Made by a program: the position numbers and the translations under genes. A DNA stretch of 64,000 bases from NCBI GenBank assembly GCA_022575985.1, contig JAKSXM010000107.1, forward strand, positions 4,402,001-4,466,000, in the 5' to 3' direction. The stretch is from Anagrus nilaparvatae. Taxonomy: Eukaryota; Arthropoda; Insecta; Hymenoptera; Mymaridae. This document shows, piece after piece, positions 48,301 through 61,897 of this stretch (positions within the stretch are counted from its first letter, which is position 1; each line of letters opens with the position of its first letter). Under the pieces are notes generated by a model. That model saw only the letters and a program-made list of their open reading frames with translations. It was not told where the DNA came from and ran no database searches.

Positions 48301-51300
48301 TACTTTTTTTATAACTGGAAGACGAATTTCCTAGTCGAAACATTGCAAAAAAAAGTCTCAAAAAAGGGTAGTTTTTGTTGATTTTGGATTGCTCCCGGAT
48401 TCAGAACCCCAAAAACCATAAATTATATTCGGTTCCCGATTTCGAATTCGGACCTACAGAATGTACTACAAGAAATCTGAATAAAAATTTATTAACAATC
48501 TAACAAACTCCCGAGTATTGAAAATAATGTTCGTGTACAAAAATTTTGTTTGTTTTGATAATTACTTGGTAAAATATTTTCTGTAATTTGTACCTTTCAT
48601 CTATTTATAAATGATTATAAGAATTAAAATATAAATACTCTTTGTAATTGAAAATGATAACATGAAATTTTCTCAAAGATGTGGGTAAAATTAAATCTCA
48701 GAGTCAAAAAATATGTTCAGGGTAAGAATAAATAAAAATTCTTTTCTTTTTCCAAAAATTTCTTTTTTTTTGCATTTCAACATGATTAAATATTTGACGT
48801 GCCTTAATTTAAATTCGAATACCGGATACAACAAGCTGTGTAATCTAATCACCAAAAGTATATAAAATTTAAATTAGCTTGCAAAAGCACAAATAAAATT
48901 CGTGGAATTTTTTTTTTTTTTTAATTACCAACTTAAAAAAAAATGGAACAGGAAGATATAATATTTAAAAATTTTCATTAATTCAGCAAGTCATATTCCA
49001 CGTGTGGTCTTAATTAAAAACGATTAATTAAATTGATAGAAAATTAATTACTCGGAAGATATTAAGCTCCCATATGTGTAAATTGAGAAAATTAATAAAA
49101 TCGGGTATAAATTATACGAGAATTAAAATAAATAAAAAATAATACCAAGAAATATGACATAATATGCAACAATATTTGAAAAGATAAGAAACCAAATGCA
49201 GTATTATCAAAAGATTTTTATTATATTGTAAAAAAAACGTGCCAATTTTAAAGTGACCTTCGATTTTTTCTCTTTTTTTAGGATAAAAGACCGTATGAAT
49301 GAAAGATAAGAAACAAATATTTTATTGTAATCGCTTAAATTTGATAATTATTTATAATGTTATGTCATTTGCATTAATTTTTTTATTAAAATTCATGCAA
49401 ACGTTTTTTTTTGTGTATTTAAAAAAAAGTCTATTATTGATAAGAAAAATTAAAGATATTTTTTAAAGGAAAAATTGATAAAATTACTAAAGAAAAGGAT
49501 TCAACCAATTCGAATATTTTGATTCCTGGGAAATTTCGTAGAAAATAAAAAATTTAATTTTATGTATATTTATTTATACTTCCGATTATAATTAAAATAA
49601 ATAAATAGCAATGGCGTGTCGCTTATCTTAAAGAAAGTCATTTAAATACGCTTTTTTTTATCGTATCCTACTTGTGAACGGAAGTTAATTGATATTTTAT
49701 TTATTTATATCCGATTTCAGTACGGTTTTTTAATTTTTCGTTTTTTAAATAATTCCGGGATTTGTAAGTTAAATCAGCTCCGAGTTTAATTTCAAGTTTT
49801 TTTTCGAGAAAATTACAGCAAAAAAATACCGAAACTCTTTGGTAAATTAACGGTAGGTAGGGGTGGTATCCAAATAACGTTAATTTCTCAGCTTTGGGAA
49901 ATAATCTCGACTGAAGTTTACAAAAGAATTTTTTTTTAGATTACTGGGGGTATCCATAAATTCAAGGAAAGAAACGAAATAATTGATAAATAGAAAAATT
50001 AATTATTTTGAATCCAGGAATATTATCAGAGCAGGCCTGTATCAGAGTGAATCTCATAAAAAACTAAATTTTCCTGAAAAAATCCTGACATATTTTTTAA
50101 AAACTTTAAAAATCAAATAATTCTTACGTTATTTTGCTGTTTTTTGGTGTTCTTAGACAAAATTTTAAATGTACCTGCCAAATAACTATTCAAAAAAATT
50201 TCTAAACAGAAAAGTCCTATCAAATGCCAAACCAGATCAAAATGAAGTAAAGATCCTGAAATAAGAGAAAAGAAAAGTCACAACTCTTTAGAAGAAAAGT
50301 TACTATTCGCCGAAATGACGACAAAAAGTGTATGGGAGTTTCAAAAATATGTAAAAGCAAACCATGAAAAAAATCTTAAATATTATTTACTTACGACTTA
50401 TTTGATACATATTTTTGAAATCCTCATACACTTTTCATCGTCATTTTGACAAATTTTAACTTTTCTCCTGTGTGAAGTCCTAATCTTATGAATATAATTA
50501 CGAATTTCGGGCTCTTTTCTATGAAAAATTAAGATTTCATCCGTAGATTCGAGCGTAGATTAGCAAAAGCTGCCCCTAAAAAGAAGCATTTTTTATGTAC
50601 TCGAAGTTTGAATGTCCAGATTCGTTCTAATATAGGTTTTTTGGGTACCAATTATCTCATTAAAAATACCCTAAAATTCGTGATCAGGATCCCTTTCAAA
50701 TTATTTATTTCCTATTTTGAATTTTACAAGTTTAAAACTGATCCCAGTTTCATGATCAGAGACCAAATAAACCCTTATTTTTTTATAAATTAATATTAGA
50801 AACAAAGTATTTTTTAATATTCAAGATCTTCTTAAAAGTATCCCCCTATGAAAATCCCAATAATTTTATGAATATAGATTTTTTGGTTATATTTCATCTG
50901 GTCAAATTAACTTGAAGTACACTTAAGAAAAATCGTATTGTGAAACTATACAAAACCTTATAGGGTCTTTGAAAGACCCTGCGAGAGGTGAGAAGGTCTA
51001 CTGCACCACCTAAATATGTGTTACCTAAATAAAATAACATTGTGATAATTATTGTTTAAAAAATGCCTGTACTCATTGCACAAAACAGATTGTGATCGAC
51101 ACCGTTAAGTTAAGACTAAAATAATTTTTAATCGAGGTCATCCCATCAATCATTCAATTGGATATCCTGGTAAATGACTGCACAGAGTCACAATATGACA
51201 AAGTACAACCAGGCAAAACTTAATTTAATATTTTAATTGATCGGGCTTCATCATTGATGGATGTTTCGACTGATAGATTTTAATGAAACTTTTAGTATTT

Positions 51301-53947
51301 TAAAATGTCAAAAACAGATTTTACGATAGGATTTATCTTGCACGAGATCTTGTTTGAAATTATGATATTTTAAAAAACAATACTCGAAAACATCCTAAAA
51401 AACATTTTGATGAATAAAAATTTCCTCAAAGTTATTCTCGGAATTTTCCTGCTGATAATAAAATTACATGAAAGCTTTGTGAAAAAAATATTGCATGTTA
51501 CATGAACTTAGATGTTAATGGTTATAAAAATGATTTGCCATAATTAGCTTTTAATACGCCCTTTGACTGTTTTACAGTGTAAAAGTAAATGACGTAGGTT
51601 TAATATTATTTCAAGGACATTTTTTGAACGTATAAGCAAAAAGAAAATTAAATAACAAGAGTATTAAATTTCTTATACTTAGTACAAGTGAATATTTATA
51701 TTTAATTTTTTAAAACCGCAAGCAACGAATCAAAAACAATAGTAAAAAATGTTTAATTGAATGAGTTAGTATGAATTAAATTAACACGATAAGATTATTT
51801 TAAGAATTTTTCGAGATACATTTGAAACTTTGTTGAAATTTTATAAAATTTATCTCAAGATAAGAAATTTAGTTATTAAATATCTTGTTTATAGTTTGAG
51901 GCAAAGATCAAACGTAGAACGACTAAATTTCGATCTAAATTTATTAAACTTTGTATTAATTTTTTTTCAATATGTCAAGATTTAATTTAGCACTATTTCA
52001 TTTGGGTCAAAAATTTTTTAAGATCTGTGAATGTAAAATTAAAAAAAAAACAGTAAAATAATAAACTTCAAAAATACTTTTTAATACGAAGGAGTTAATC
52101 CACGTCAAGATTCGAGATTTTAAGCTAGTCTTGTAATGAACCACACCAAATAAATAAAATAGTTATGCCTTGCCAGGTATATCAATTACAGAATCAATAA
52201 GAATGTCATTATCATTTTGAATTTCGAAAATCTGATTTTAGACCATAAAAAACTAAGAAGGGTTTCAAAAATTGTATTTTTTGTTTTTTTGAAACTGTCG
52301 AACGTAAAGAAAAATTCTTTTGTAAAATGTGCAAAAATTTAATAAAAAGTTACTTAACAAGGAAAAAAAATAAAAATAGATTAATTTTCAAGATTTAAGT
52401 GATAAAAGTCTTAAAAGTGATATAAAAAAACGAATTTTTGAATTAATCAGCTTAAACCCCCCCCCTGAATTTAGCGTGGATTAACTGATATAACCAGAAA
52501 TGAATGTTTTTTAAAAAGTCAATAAAAAAATAAATTTTTTACAAATATAGAAAAAGTTCGTTGACACGGTAATAGGAGTGACTTGAATTACCGATAAGGA
52601 ATAAAAAACAAGTAATACTTTTTTGAATGAATAATTTAAAAAAAAGTAAGAGATTAACGTACTCATTTTTTTGAATCCTTTCTTCGTTGTATCTTTCGTG
52701 AAATTCAAGTAATTCTTTGATCAATCCAGTTTCGATCATTTTATCAACTCTTTTATCTAAACGTTCATCTAAAATAACCTGTAAACAAAAACAAAAAATT
52801 AATACGTGGCGTTTTTTATTTAGTTTAATTAAATTCTATATTTTAATAATAAAAATGATTTATGAAAAAATTATGAAATATTTCATCAATTTTTTTTCCG
52901 AGAATTAATTTGTGTATTTTGTAATGTTGGTAATTATTTAAATTAATTAAGGAATTTTGGTTATTTTAATTATTTAATTATATATTGAGCTGGGTCGTGC
53001 TTTAAGGACATTTTTCACTTTCTTAGTGAAAACTGGTTTAAAAAACATTAAAATACAAATGCAAATATTTTTTTTGTTCAGGGCATTAAAAAGTGAAAAG
53101 CAAATACTCTCGAAAGTACTTAAATGTGTTAAAGCTTTGCCATTGTAAGTTGCTTAATATTTAAATTACAGTTCTTTGAAAGGAATTTTACGATTTTTCA
53201 ATTGCATTTACAAGAAAGGTTTCTCGTTTCTTGATACAAGCTCATTCATAAAGAGAAGAATAGCTTTGGTGCAGAATAATCAAACTCGCCGATTGTAACT
53301 CATTCTCTGGGTTTTTAAGAACTGGCCTAAGAATTTCTTATATTATCATAATCTGTTAAGAAAAACTCAAAAAATTTTATTACTTTTCTGTTGTTTTTTG
53401 GTTTAATAGAAAATAGGTTGATTAGGGAGGGTCAAATAAGCTTAGAATATTTAGGAACTTAGAATAATTTGATATGAGTCAGGGTCTGCTCAGAACCTGA
53501 TACGAACAAGGACTTGGAATACTTTAGGTTTATGGACTTATAAGTTAAAACTGTTACTTGACCTTGTACTCTTTGACAAGAATATTCAATTTTTAGAATA
53601 TAAAATATTAAAGCTTGTGAAATTTTCTGTTCTTTTAAATACTTAGTCCCAATTTTGAAGCTTTAAAATTATTTTAAAAAATAAGTCTGTACCTTTAAGT
53701 TAACGAGTAAATAAAGTAAAAAATGTTTTTTAAAGATTTTATTTATTTAAAAAATTAGCTCAATTAAAATTGAGCCAAAATAGAAAATAACGTGCACTCT
53801 AATATATAAACAAAGGCGTATTAATTTAATTAAAATAAACGAAATGAAAAAAAGTTCACTAAACTTGAAAAAATAAAAAATCAAAGTTCGTGTTATAAAA
53901 TTTCAAGGCAAAATTCAAAAGTTACCTGCTCATCTCCTCCTAAGAAA
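42312..53947 (-). CDS. TRIT1: tRNA dimethylallyltransferase (TRIT1/MOD5-like), C-terminal half
   Basis: The enzyme transfers dimethylallyl to A37 of tRNAs reading UNN codons, in cytosol and mitochondria. Minus-strand exons in transcript order: 53947-53926 (22 nt), 52778-52663, 43387-43291, 42906-42793, 42731-42546, 42473-42312. They join in frame into 231 residues and a stop. Recognisable parts are LDERLDKRVDKMIETGL, then GIFQSIGFKEFHDYL, then TKRYSRKQGKWIMNRL, and a C2H2 zinc finger CETCERVFIG..H(x5)H. These match, in order, the C-terminal half of the eukaryotic family (about 450-470 aa). The exon 52663 donor is GTACGT, which gives the phase needed by the next exon. The P-loop half was not found to the right, so the gene probably continues beyond 64,000 or is truncated. 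The intron 43388-52662 is 9.3 kb. The 22-nt microexon encodes FLGGDEQ and has a strong pyrimidine tract before it; it is the least certain exon. Confidence 0.88.
44965..45350. mobile_element. tRNA-derived SINE-like pair in the long TRIT1 intron
   Basis: On the minus strand from 45,350: a box A-like TAGCTCAGATGTAAGCG and, about 35 bases on, a box B-like GGGTTGAAACC (45,288-45,298). This is the head of a tRNA-derived SINE. At 44,965 on the plus strand, AGCTTGGCTAACTGGGTAAG is a second A-box-like start facing it. The TAACCGCAT-CCCCGAG phrase between them recurs in mannosidase intron 11. Neither folds as an intact tRNA that I can complete. Confidence 0.5.
45416..45546. mobile_element. Small MITE in the TRIT1 intron
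   Basis: Inverted ends ACTGTTAAAAGTAACTC and GAGTTACTTTTAACGCAGT around about 95 bases. The terminal phrase resembles, but is not the same as, the CACTNTAAAAAGTAAC end of the intron-1 MITE. Confidence 0.65.
45547..50292. other. TRIT1 intron, AT-rich
   Basis: No exon recognised. There are occasional GC-richer patches (46,380-46,640; 48,390-48,470) that look like eroded repeats. Confidence 0.4.
50293..50467. mobile_element. Hairpin MITE in the TRIT1 intron
   Basis: Arms of about 60 bp: AGAAAAGTTA..CG-CGAAATGACGA, GTGTATG, AGTTTCAAAAATATGT, and the complement at 50,405-50,467. No ORF. The loop is AT-rich. Confidence 0.7.
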
Positions 53948-54223
53948 CTAAAAAGAGAGAGAGGTAAAATACTATGTGTTTGTGTGTATTATTTAAAAAA
54001 GAATTTAAAAAGCAATATTACTTTTGCTTATTCATTCATTTTTTTAAAAAATAAAAAGTATCTCTTCCTCAAAATACAATATCATTCACGCCTGTACAAT
54101 TTTTTATATTCTCGCGCGTGTTTTTTAATCCTCATCTCTATTATATGATAGCGGAACATCCGTTTTTTATATATTTATTTCGAAAAAAAAAAGAAAAAAA
54201 TATCATGTTTTAAAAAATATAAA
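53948..54223. other. Start of the intron upstream of the TRIT1 microexon
   Basis: The acceptor side has a run of alternating C/T on the minus strand (complement of 53,950-53,963). No further exon seen. Confidence 0.4.
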
Positions 54224-55914
54224 TGGGCATATCTCACCAAGTGGTTATATTGCATACATGAGGATTTTAATGAAAATCCAGCTTTCTGTTTAAAAAAAAA
54301 ATTATTGAAATTTATTTAAATATGTTTCTTCTCAAGCCTCAAGAAATTTTTTTGCCTAATTTCTTTAATTATTATGAAATAACAGCCTTGGAATGATTCG
54401 AAACCCTAATATTTTGTTGGTAACCTTTTTAAGTTTTTTAAATTCTTAACATTACAGAAGGAATGCCGTAAAACTATTTTCCTTTTTATAAATTGATTTT
54501 GATAAATTAATAATATATTTAGTTTCTTCACATAATTAAAATAGTGTGCTCCTTTTCTAAAAAAAATTCTGCCAGCTGAAATATTGGTAACCACATTTTC
54601 AAATAAATACGACCAAAGAAAGTTTTTTAAGCCACAAATGAATGCCGTGAACAATTTTTACTTCTAACTCTTGTGTAAATTCTCTACAATGTTTCACAAT
54701 TTGAAAGTGATTTGAGAAAAACTGGTGCCTCCAATAATTTAGTAGATATCGACATCAAAAGGCTTTGTTGTCGAAGCGTAATTTTGGTACTAAAATCACA
54801 TTTTTTAATGGCACTCGTTCAATTTTTAAAAAATCTTCGCAAAATCTTTTGTGATTTATGTAAAATGTTATAAGATTTCAGTTAAAAAAAACGGCATAGC
54901 TTAATTCAATGCGTTGTATGTATAAACTGCAGTTTTATATAAACTAATCGTACAATTTCGAAGCGTTGTTTACCAATAACCTAAAAATAACAAACGTGTA
55001 AGAATTACGTATATTTCATTCTTATAGTTCAAAAAAGATGTTTTTGATTTGAATTTAGTGCTTTAAAAAAATAAATAAAATTTTGTAGTTGTAGGTCATA
55101 ATTAGTAGATCATTAAAATCTATATTTCAAGAAATATACATTTTGAAAAAATCAAAAACTCTAAAAAAATGTTTCAAAAATCATAGAAGGCACAACTAAA
55201 TGATTTAATAAATTATAATAAGATAATGCGATCATATTTTAACCAGCGGTGGATTCAGAAAAGGGCCTAAAGGGTGGGGCGCTGAAGCAAAATTTTGTAT
55301 GCTTTCTTATGAAATTTGTATAAAAAAACAAAATTATGAACAAAAAACATGCATTTTTTGGAGCTCAGGGGAGACAATCACCCTTACCACCCCCCTTTTG
55401 ATCCGCCCATGATTTTAGCAGTAGTTAAATAAAAATTAGGTATAATGATAAAGAATTTTTAAAACAAGTATTTAATAATAGGAAGTTAAATATGTTAACT
55501 ATATTTTAGGCTTTAACGTTTACTATATTTTAGGCTTTATGTGAGCAATGAGTTAAAGATTCAGGGAGCTTAGCTTAGCTATACCTATAGCGCAGTCTGT
55601 AGAACATTAATTTTTTGTTTATAAAAAAATTGAAAATTTATCTTCTTATTATTGGTTTTTGGACTGTTATATACCTCTATATTTTCCAGCATTTTTGAGA
55701 ACTAATTTCATTATTCAGTAATTATAACCTTAAATATATTTTTTAATTTAAGAAGTTCATTTATCAAACGCCGTAGCTTAAAATTAAGTTACGTAAAGAA
55801 AATCTTAATTTTTATTGTTTTATTAAACTTCTGTCCAAATTTCATTATTGTGCTCTCAAAAATAAAATTTATTTTATAAAATTAGAAATATAACCACTTG
55901 GTGAGATATGCCCA
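54224..55914. mobile_element. TIR element J
   Basis: Perfect terminal inverted repeats of about 28 bp, TGGGCATATCTCACCAAG at the left and its complement ending at 55,914. The 1.69 kb interior lacks a transposase frame. It includes a smaller element at 55,241-55,420. Confidence 0.85.
55241..55420. mobile_element. GGCGGAT-type MITE inside element J
   Basis: Left AGCGGTGGATTCAGAAAAGG and right CCCCCCTTTTGATCCGCCC are imperfect inverted repeats. The GGCGGATCC..AAGGGGG style terminus is common in hAT-like MITEs of insects. Assignment by resemblance only. Confidence 0.5.
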
Positions 55915-56618
55915 AATATCTGACATTTTTAGAATAAAATTATATTTAAATTTTCCAAGAAAAATTTTTATATTTAATTGTTAGAGATTAAAATCAAAAA
56001 TATTTTTTTTTTTCTAAATTATATTTTTTTTTTTCAGGAAGTTACCAAGGTCATTTTATTAAAAGGATGATATTTTAATAGAAAATTCTAATTTGGGAAT
56101 TTAATTTATCAACTGTATTTATACTTGAAATTTAATATCTCTAACAAGTGTTCGGAGATATCGGTTGGTATTATGGAAATATTAGAATTAAATTTACTGG
56201 GTTTTATTAGGTCTCAAAAATTATTAGGGGTGGTTTTTCCCTGCGGTATTCTATATTCAAAAATCATAACAAATAGTACATTTTTCGGGTCTTAATGTAA
56301 AAAATTCTCAAAATACTCTTGAATTAGTAAAAAACACGCCTTTTTTGGTTTCGATTTTTCAATATTCGTAAATTTTGAGAATTTTTCAGACGCAAACCCT
56401 AAAACTCGAAAATAAATATAAAATAAATTGACTAATTTGAGACCCATAAGGTAAGAAATTTTGGTGTTTTTGGTACTTAAACATGTTTGTGAAACATTAA
56501 GGTCTTTAGATGGTTGAACAAATAAAAATAATTTATCAACGCTACATACATAAGTAAAATCATATATGTATTTAGTATAATTTCAGGTAATTTCAGGATA
56601 TTTACATAGTTTTTATTT

Positions 56619-57167
56619 GGGTAGATTTAAATGAAGTGAGGGCGATTTGTATGGTCGGGTCTTCAAAACTGACCCAAAGTATTTTTTTCTGAAAGTACTA
56701 CGAAAAATAAGTCACCAGCCCAATTTTTAGCCCCCCAGAGCAAAATCTCGATTTTTGGCAGCCACTTTTATGTTTTGGACTTTTTTAAAAAAAGTATGAA
56801 AAATGAGTCATAATGTTTTTTATTATTGCTGTAAAAAACTTACATTAGCATGAAAATTTTTTTTGAGTAGCGTATGCGCGAGGAATCACTAAGATAGGCT
56901 GTTTTTTTTCAAAAGTCGATTTCTCAAATGCCTATTAGTGAAAAATCTTGTAACCAGGCTTAAAATTTTCCTTAAACCTTATATTTTTGGGCAAAAAAAA
57001 AATTCGATGGGACACTGCTTTTTGGGAGCTCTAGATAAAAAAATAACAGCTTTCAAAAGATCATTTTTTACAAATTTCAAATTTCCCGCCAAGTCACGTG
57101 ACCAATCAAAAATCTGACCAAAAATTTGGATTCCGTGGGAAATTTTACATTTCATTTAAATCTACCC
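56619..57167 (-). mobile_element. MITE family R1, best-preserved copy
   Basis: 549 bp with ends GGGTAGATTTAAATGAA and TTCATTTAAATCTACCC, flanked on both sides by ATTT (possible target duplication). The interior contains CCCGCCAAGTCACGTGACC. It is the reverse complement of the 955-1,515 copy. Confidence 0.88.
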
Positions 57168-57194
57168 ATTTATTTATTTAAAATTAAAGTCTAT

Positions 57195-57440
57195 AAGGTG
57201 GAGAAAATAAATTGGAAATTTTATCTTTTATAATTTATTTATCATTCCCTGCTAATTTTAATCTCCTGTGTCATCATTTTTATAATTTTTCAAAGAATTG
57301 CGCTCATAAGATCAATGTTAAACCTAGGATTTTTATTTCTTAATTAAAAAAAAAGTTAATGCTATAAGAGGGGTAAACCAAAGTTTATTTAAGTTCATTA
57401 AGCTCTGTCATAATTTTTTTCAACCATCTAAATACCTAGG
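57195..57440 (+). repeat. Diverged interior of MITE D
   Basis: Matches 13,200-13,490: AAATAAATTGGAAAT, AATCTCCTGTGTCATCA, ATCAATGTTAAACC, GTAAACCAAAGTT, CTCTGTCAT. The TTAA tips are not recognisable. It lies directly next to the R1 copy. Confidence 0.65.
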
Positions 57441-60400
57441 CATAATTATGTAAAAAAGAAATACATCTTTATTTCTTAGCAACATTAACTTAAAAAAAGT
57501 CCATTCATCAAAAAAATAAGCACTTAAAAATTTTAAGTTGGACATATTTACTAATTTTTTGTACAAGCTAAAATTATCAGGATCACTCGTACTGCTAATA
57601 AAGGTTAAAAATGAAGCTATTTTTGAAATAAGTTACAGCCCAATGTACATAAATTTTTGGGATTTACGTTCATGAACTTTAAATTGAAAAATATTCTTAT
57701 AGAAAACATAATTAATTTACTTAATTAAGCAGGAAAGCGAAATTTCTGGGACTCTGCAAAATCAGGCAATAAAGTCAAGAAAATTCATGAAAATCCTCAA
57801 CAGTTAATCTTCTTGCAAAAGCGAAAAAGTTTCTTTATAATATTGTGAAAAATCTACTCTGAGTTTAATAAAATTATCTAAATATTTGATTCACGTGTAC
57901 AAAACAAGTATGCTAATTACCTAAATTCTTAATGATTTTAAAAATTAAAATTTATTATATTAGTTTGTGGTTTTTTTTAATGTATTCAAAACCAAAAAAA
58001 TATTCTTTTTACTATTAATATGCTGAATTAATCCGAATTAAAGTTTTTTTTGTAATTTGACAAAAATTTAATAAAAGATAAAGTGACGCAATATGATTCG
58101 ATTAGTTTATCGTACAGGGGAACAAAGATATCAGTGCTTGAGTTTTCAAGGTTTACGATAAGACCAAAATTTGGGGTCTTATCAAGTTATATGGGAGGTC
58201 CATTTCAATTACGTACTGGATCAAAGACACTTGTAATACGATTAATATCAGCTATCTTACTAAGCCGATCGGTATTCGGGAATCAACTCGGTTATATAAA
58301 AAAATACAAGCACACTTAAAGATAAAACATAAATAAAATTAGAAATGATGCAAAAATTGAAAGTCGGAAAAATTATGTTCAATCATAAAACTTCCAAGTA
58401 GCATTCTATTAATTAAAGGTTCGATGGATTTCTCAAGCATACTTGCGGATAATTTAAAGCTCATAAAAAAGCAATTTAAGTATTTAACAATTACTTTCAT
58501 TTGTTAATTTATATATGCTCTTCTCTTTTGTTATACTTGATTTATATGCATAAATTAATAAGTTAAATCTTTTAAAATAATATTAATTTTTAAAAAACTG
58601 TCCATTTTTCTAGGTATATGTTACTACCGAGTGCTGAAATTCAGTTTAAGTTTAAGCAGTTGAAGCCTAAATTAAAGATATTTTACATTTTCTTGAAATT
58701 TCTGTTATCAGTTTTAAACTTACTAGGGGATACTACCCTATTTATTTTCGAAATCTGGTTAATCACTCAAAAAAAAAAAAAAAATTAGGCACACCAAAAG
58801 TTTTTTGGTTGTATTAACATGTAGTGGTCTTTGAATAAACGTAGGGTATCAGAATTGTTTGTTCAACATGATAAACTGCAGTAATTTGGAATCTCAATTT
58901 TTTTTCCAATATTTAAATTGTAAGTTCTAGTAAAAAATAATAAAATTTTACTAACGTCAGTAATTTGTAGTAACCCTTTTGTTTAATAATAGCATCCTAA
59001 AAAAAGTAACAAATTTTCAAAACCAATTTTCAAAGTCCTTTGATACTTAAAAATCCGGGACTCACAATCAGAGCTTTAAGAAAAATTTCGGTAATTATAA
59101 AGTTGTTTTTTTAAATCTCAGCTAAAAGACTATTAACTTGCTTTTGTAGTACAGACGTTCCTCCGTATTCACGGGGGTTAGGTTCTTGAAAGGTTCCGCG
59201 AATACAGGAACATTAGTCTTATGGAAAATTGGGGGTTGCGTTTTGGAAAAATTGAAAAATATCAATTTTACTTAAAAAATTTTTACATATAATTTTCGTC
59301 ACAATTTTATGTTATAAGCAGAGATTTCTGCATTTAATTAGTCAGATATAATTTTATAAAGAAAAGTTAAAAACGAACCTAAAACCCACCTCGAAAATTT
59401 GGAACCACTAACAACCAAAAAGCAATCGGAAATTCGCATTAAGACAAGTGTTAAAAATTAAATTAAAAAAATAAAAATAAAAATGATTTTCAATTCAGCT
59501 CATTATAAATTATAAACGTATATCTTTGAAACAAAGTTTCTTTTTACATAAATTATCAATTTATAAATCATGTAAGTCAAAAAATTGTATTTTGCACTCG
59601 TTAATTAATTAACAAGAATTTTACATGAAAATATTTTCCTAAATTTCATTGCCAAGAAGAAAATAACAAACCTCCCAATTTTAAGATTTGTCCGGTAACA
59701 TATACATCTTAAAAACCATATCAGATTATATAGTAAAATCGTGAATAAATTTAAAAAAAAAAAACAATAAAAAAAAAAATCACTTTGTTTTAATATAAAG
59801 TCGTGTGAATTAGAGAAGTTTTATTTTGAACTTTTAAAAAATAAGTTTAATGTATTATATTGTTTTTATTACAATAACCAAGCAAACGTGTGTAATAATA
59901 GTAACGTACAATAAAGTGATAAGAGTATAAAAAAAAAATTATTACAGTAACCGATTACGTAAATAACAATAATAATAATTGAAATATATATAGAAAGGCA
60001 TGTAATAATAATAATAATAACAGTCTGTGTTTGCAGGGAAGTAAGTATTTTAATTTTAATTTCACCTGTTATACATACTGGGCAGTTGATGCGTGGAATC
60101 TAAAAAAAAAACGTGACTTTTAGAAAAAGCAACAAACTGGGCCAAGGTATTTGACATTTTTTTTTTGTTCCCGCGTAATGCATAATCTATACGTAATGTT
60201 TAGGTACAATACATTGTCATAAAAAAAACTTTGTTGTGTGTGTGTTTAGAGACAATTTTTTTTTTATCTATAGCTGTTATTATTGTTATTGTTGCATAAT
60301 AATTATGTATTTTTTAAATTTAAAAATAAACTTGGATTTTTTTATGCTTTTAAACGAATGTTTTAATTTAATGCAGTTTAATGACTGATTGGATTTTAAA

Positions 60401-61340
60401 ATGTTTTTTTTTTGTGGGAAAATGAGGAAATATTTTTTTACTTCTTTTTCTCGCAAGTGAATTGATTTTTCGATTTTAATGTATGTTTTGTTTGGTAGTT
60501 TCAAAAACGAGGTATCATTTAAAATCTAGGAATAGGACAAAAAACTGTAATTTTGAACGAAATTTTTTCTTTGCAAAATGATAATTTGAGCATTTCTTTT
60601 TTACTTAATTATTGACCCAGAATTCAGTTTTTCCAGTACTTTTTTACATTTTTGGAAAATTTTTTCATACAGACGAAAGAAACTCTGCAGAGATAAATTA
60701 AGAATGCGGATTTTTCATTGAGTACAGAGAGGGGATGATTCTACCCTCAAAACTACAGTTTTCATCGATTAGTGAAAGCTTTTCAAAACTTTTTTCCGTA
60801 AATTGCAATTGAGACACGAGTAAAAAAATAGCCTAAAAAATGTAATTTTTTGATGATTTATAGGCCAATTTGGAGAGTTTTTGTGAAAGAAAGCCAAAAT
60901 TTGCATACGATTAAATAATTAATGCACAATAAATTTGATTTATTCAAATATATTTACATCCATTTTGAAAGCGATAAACCCTAAAAAAAATTAACCTAAA
61001 GCACCAAAACTATTATTCCAACAAAAAAAAAAAAGTAACTGTAAATTTTTTTATGAAATGAATGAAATTCAAAACGAATGATTTTTTTGTCTTGGTATAA
61101 TAGGTATAGAGATTTTTTTTTCTTTCTTGAAATTACTTTTGTAATGATTCCCTGTTGAGAAAAGAATCTATAAATGATTTTTATGATGAAAGAATTTCAA
61201 ATGACAATAATAATAAATTAAATTAATTAATTTTTTTATATTAGTTTTAAATTCATTAATTCAATTTTGTACTTTCTCTCAATAAATAAAAAATATCTAA
61301 TTTTAATATTTTTTCAAATATGTGCCTTCTAAATTATATA
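57441..61340. other. AT-rich interval with one TIR-relic and microsatellites
   Basis: No gene recognised. 59,150-59,230 has CCGTATTCACGGGGGTTAGG and CCGCGAATACAGG, an inverted pair like the tips of pogo/Tigger-type MITEs. ATA/TAA tracts lie near 59,960 and 60,005. 58,083-58,319 is GC-richer with an uninformative open frame. Confidence 0.45.
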
Positions 61341-61592
61341 TTAGGCTGTCCCAGTAATATGAAATGACAGTAAAATAGGGTGTCTTAGTGCAGACCCAAA
61401 CCTACCTTCCTGAATGGCTATTAAAACAGGGTACCCTATTTTAACAAATGACAATATTTTCTTGAAAAAAGGATTAAAGATTGTCTTTTTTTCTATTTTA
61501 GCCTCAATGGATTCAACCTCTAAAAACTTAAGTTTGAATAAAGAGCTCTAAGGTAAAAATTCAATATTCAGTGAAAATACAGGACAGCCTAA
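61341..61592. mobile_element. Mariner-like MITE K
   Basis: 252 bp with ends TTAGGCTGTCC and GGACAGCCTAA, each flanked by TATA, consistent with a TA target site. The terminal motif is typical of Tc1/mariner MITEs in insects. No ORF. Confidence 0.75.
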
Positions 61593-61897
61593 TATACATT
61601 CAAAAATATTTCTGTCCACTTATCAATTATTAAAAATGGAATATTAATTCCTCCATATTTTTTTTATTATTTGGAATTAATAATTTTTTTTCCTCAGTAA
61701 CCTGATTTAGATTTATGTGTGAAATGTCTACTGTGCTTTGCCAAATAATTTATCATTATTAGATAAAATTTATATATTAGTTTAAAATTTTTTTTTAATT
61801 AATTTTTTTTTATGTTAGGAGCACTGATAACATTTGAAATAAAAGATAACTTATTTTGAAGTATTATATATTTTTGGAATTTTTTTCCTTGAATTTA

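Noticed and set aside
58083..58319. 78-codon plus frame in a GC-richer patch
   Set aside because: No ATG at its start, no recognisable domain, no splice partner; kept only as an unexplained patch.
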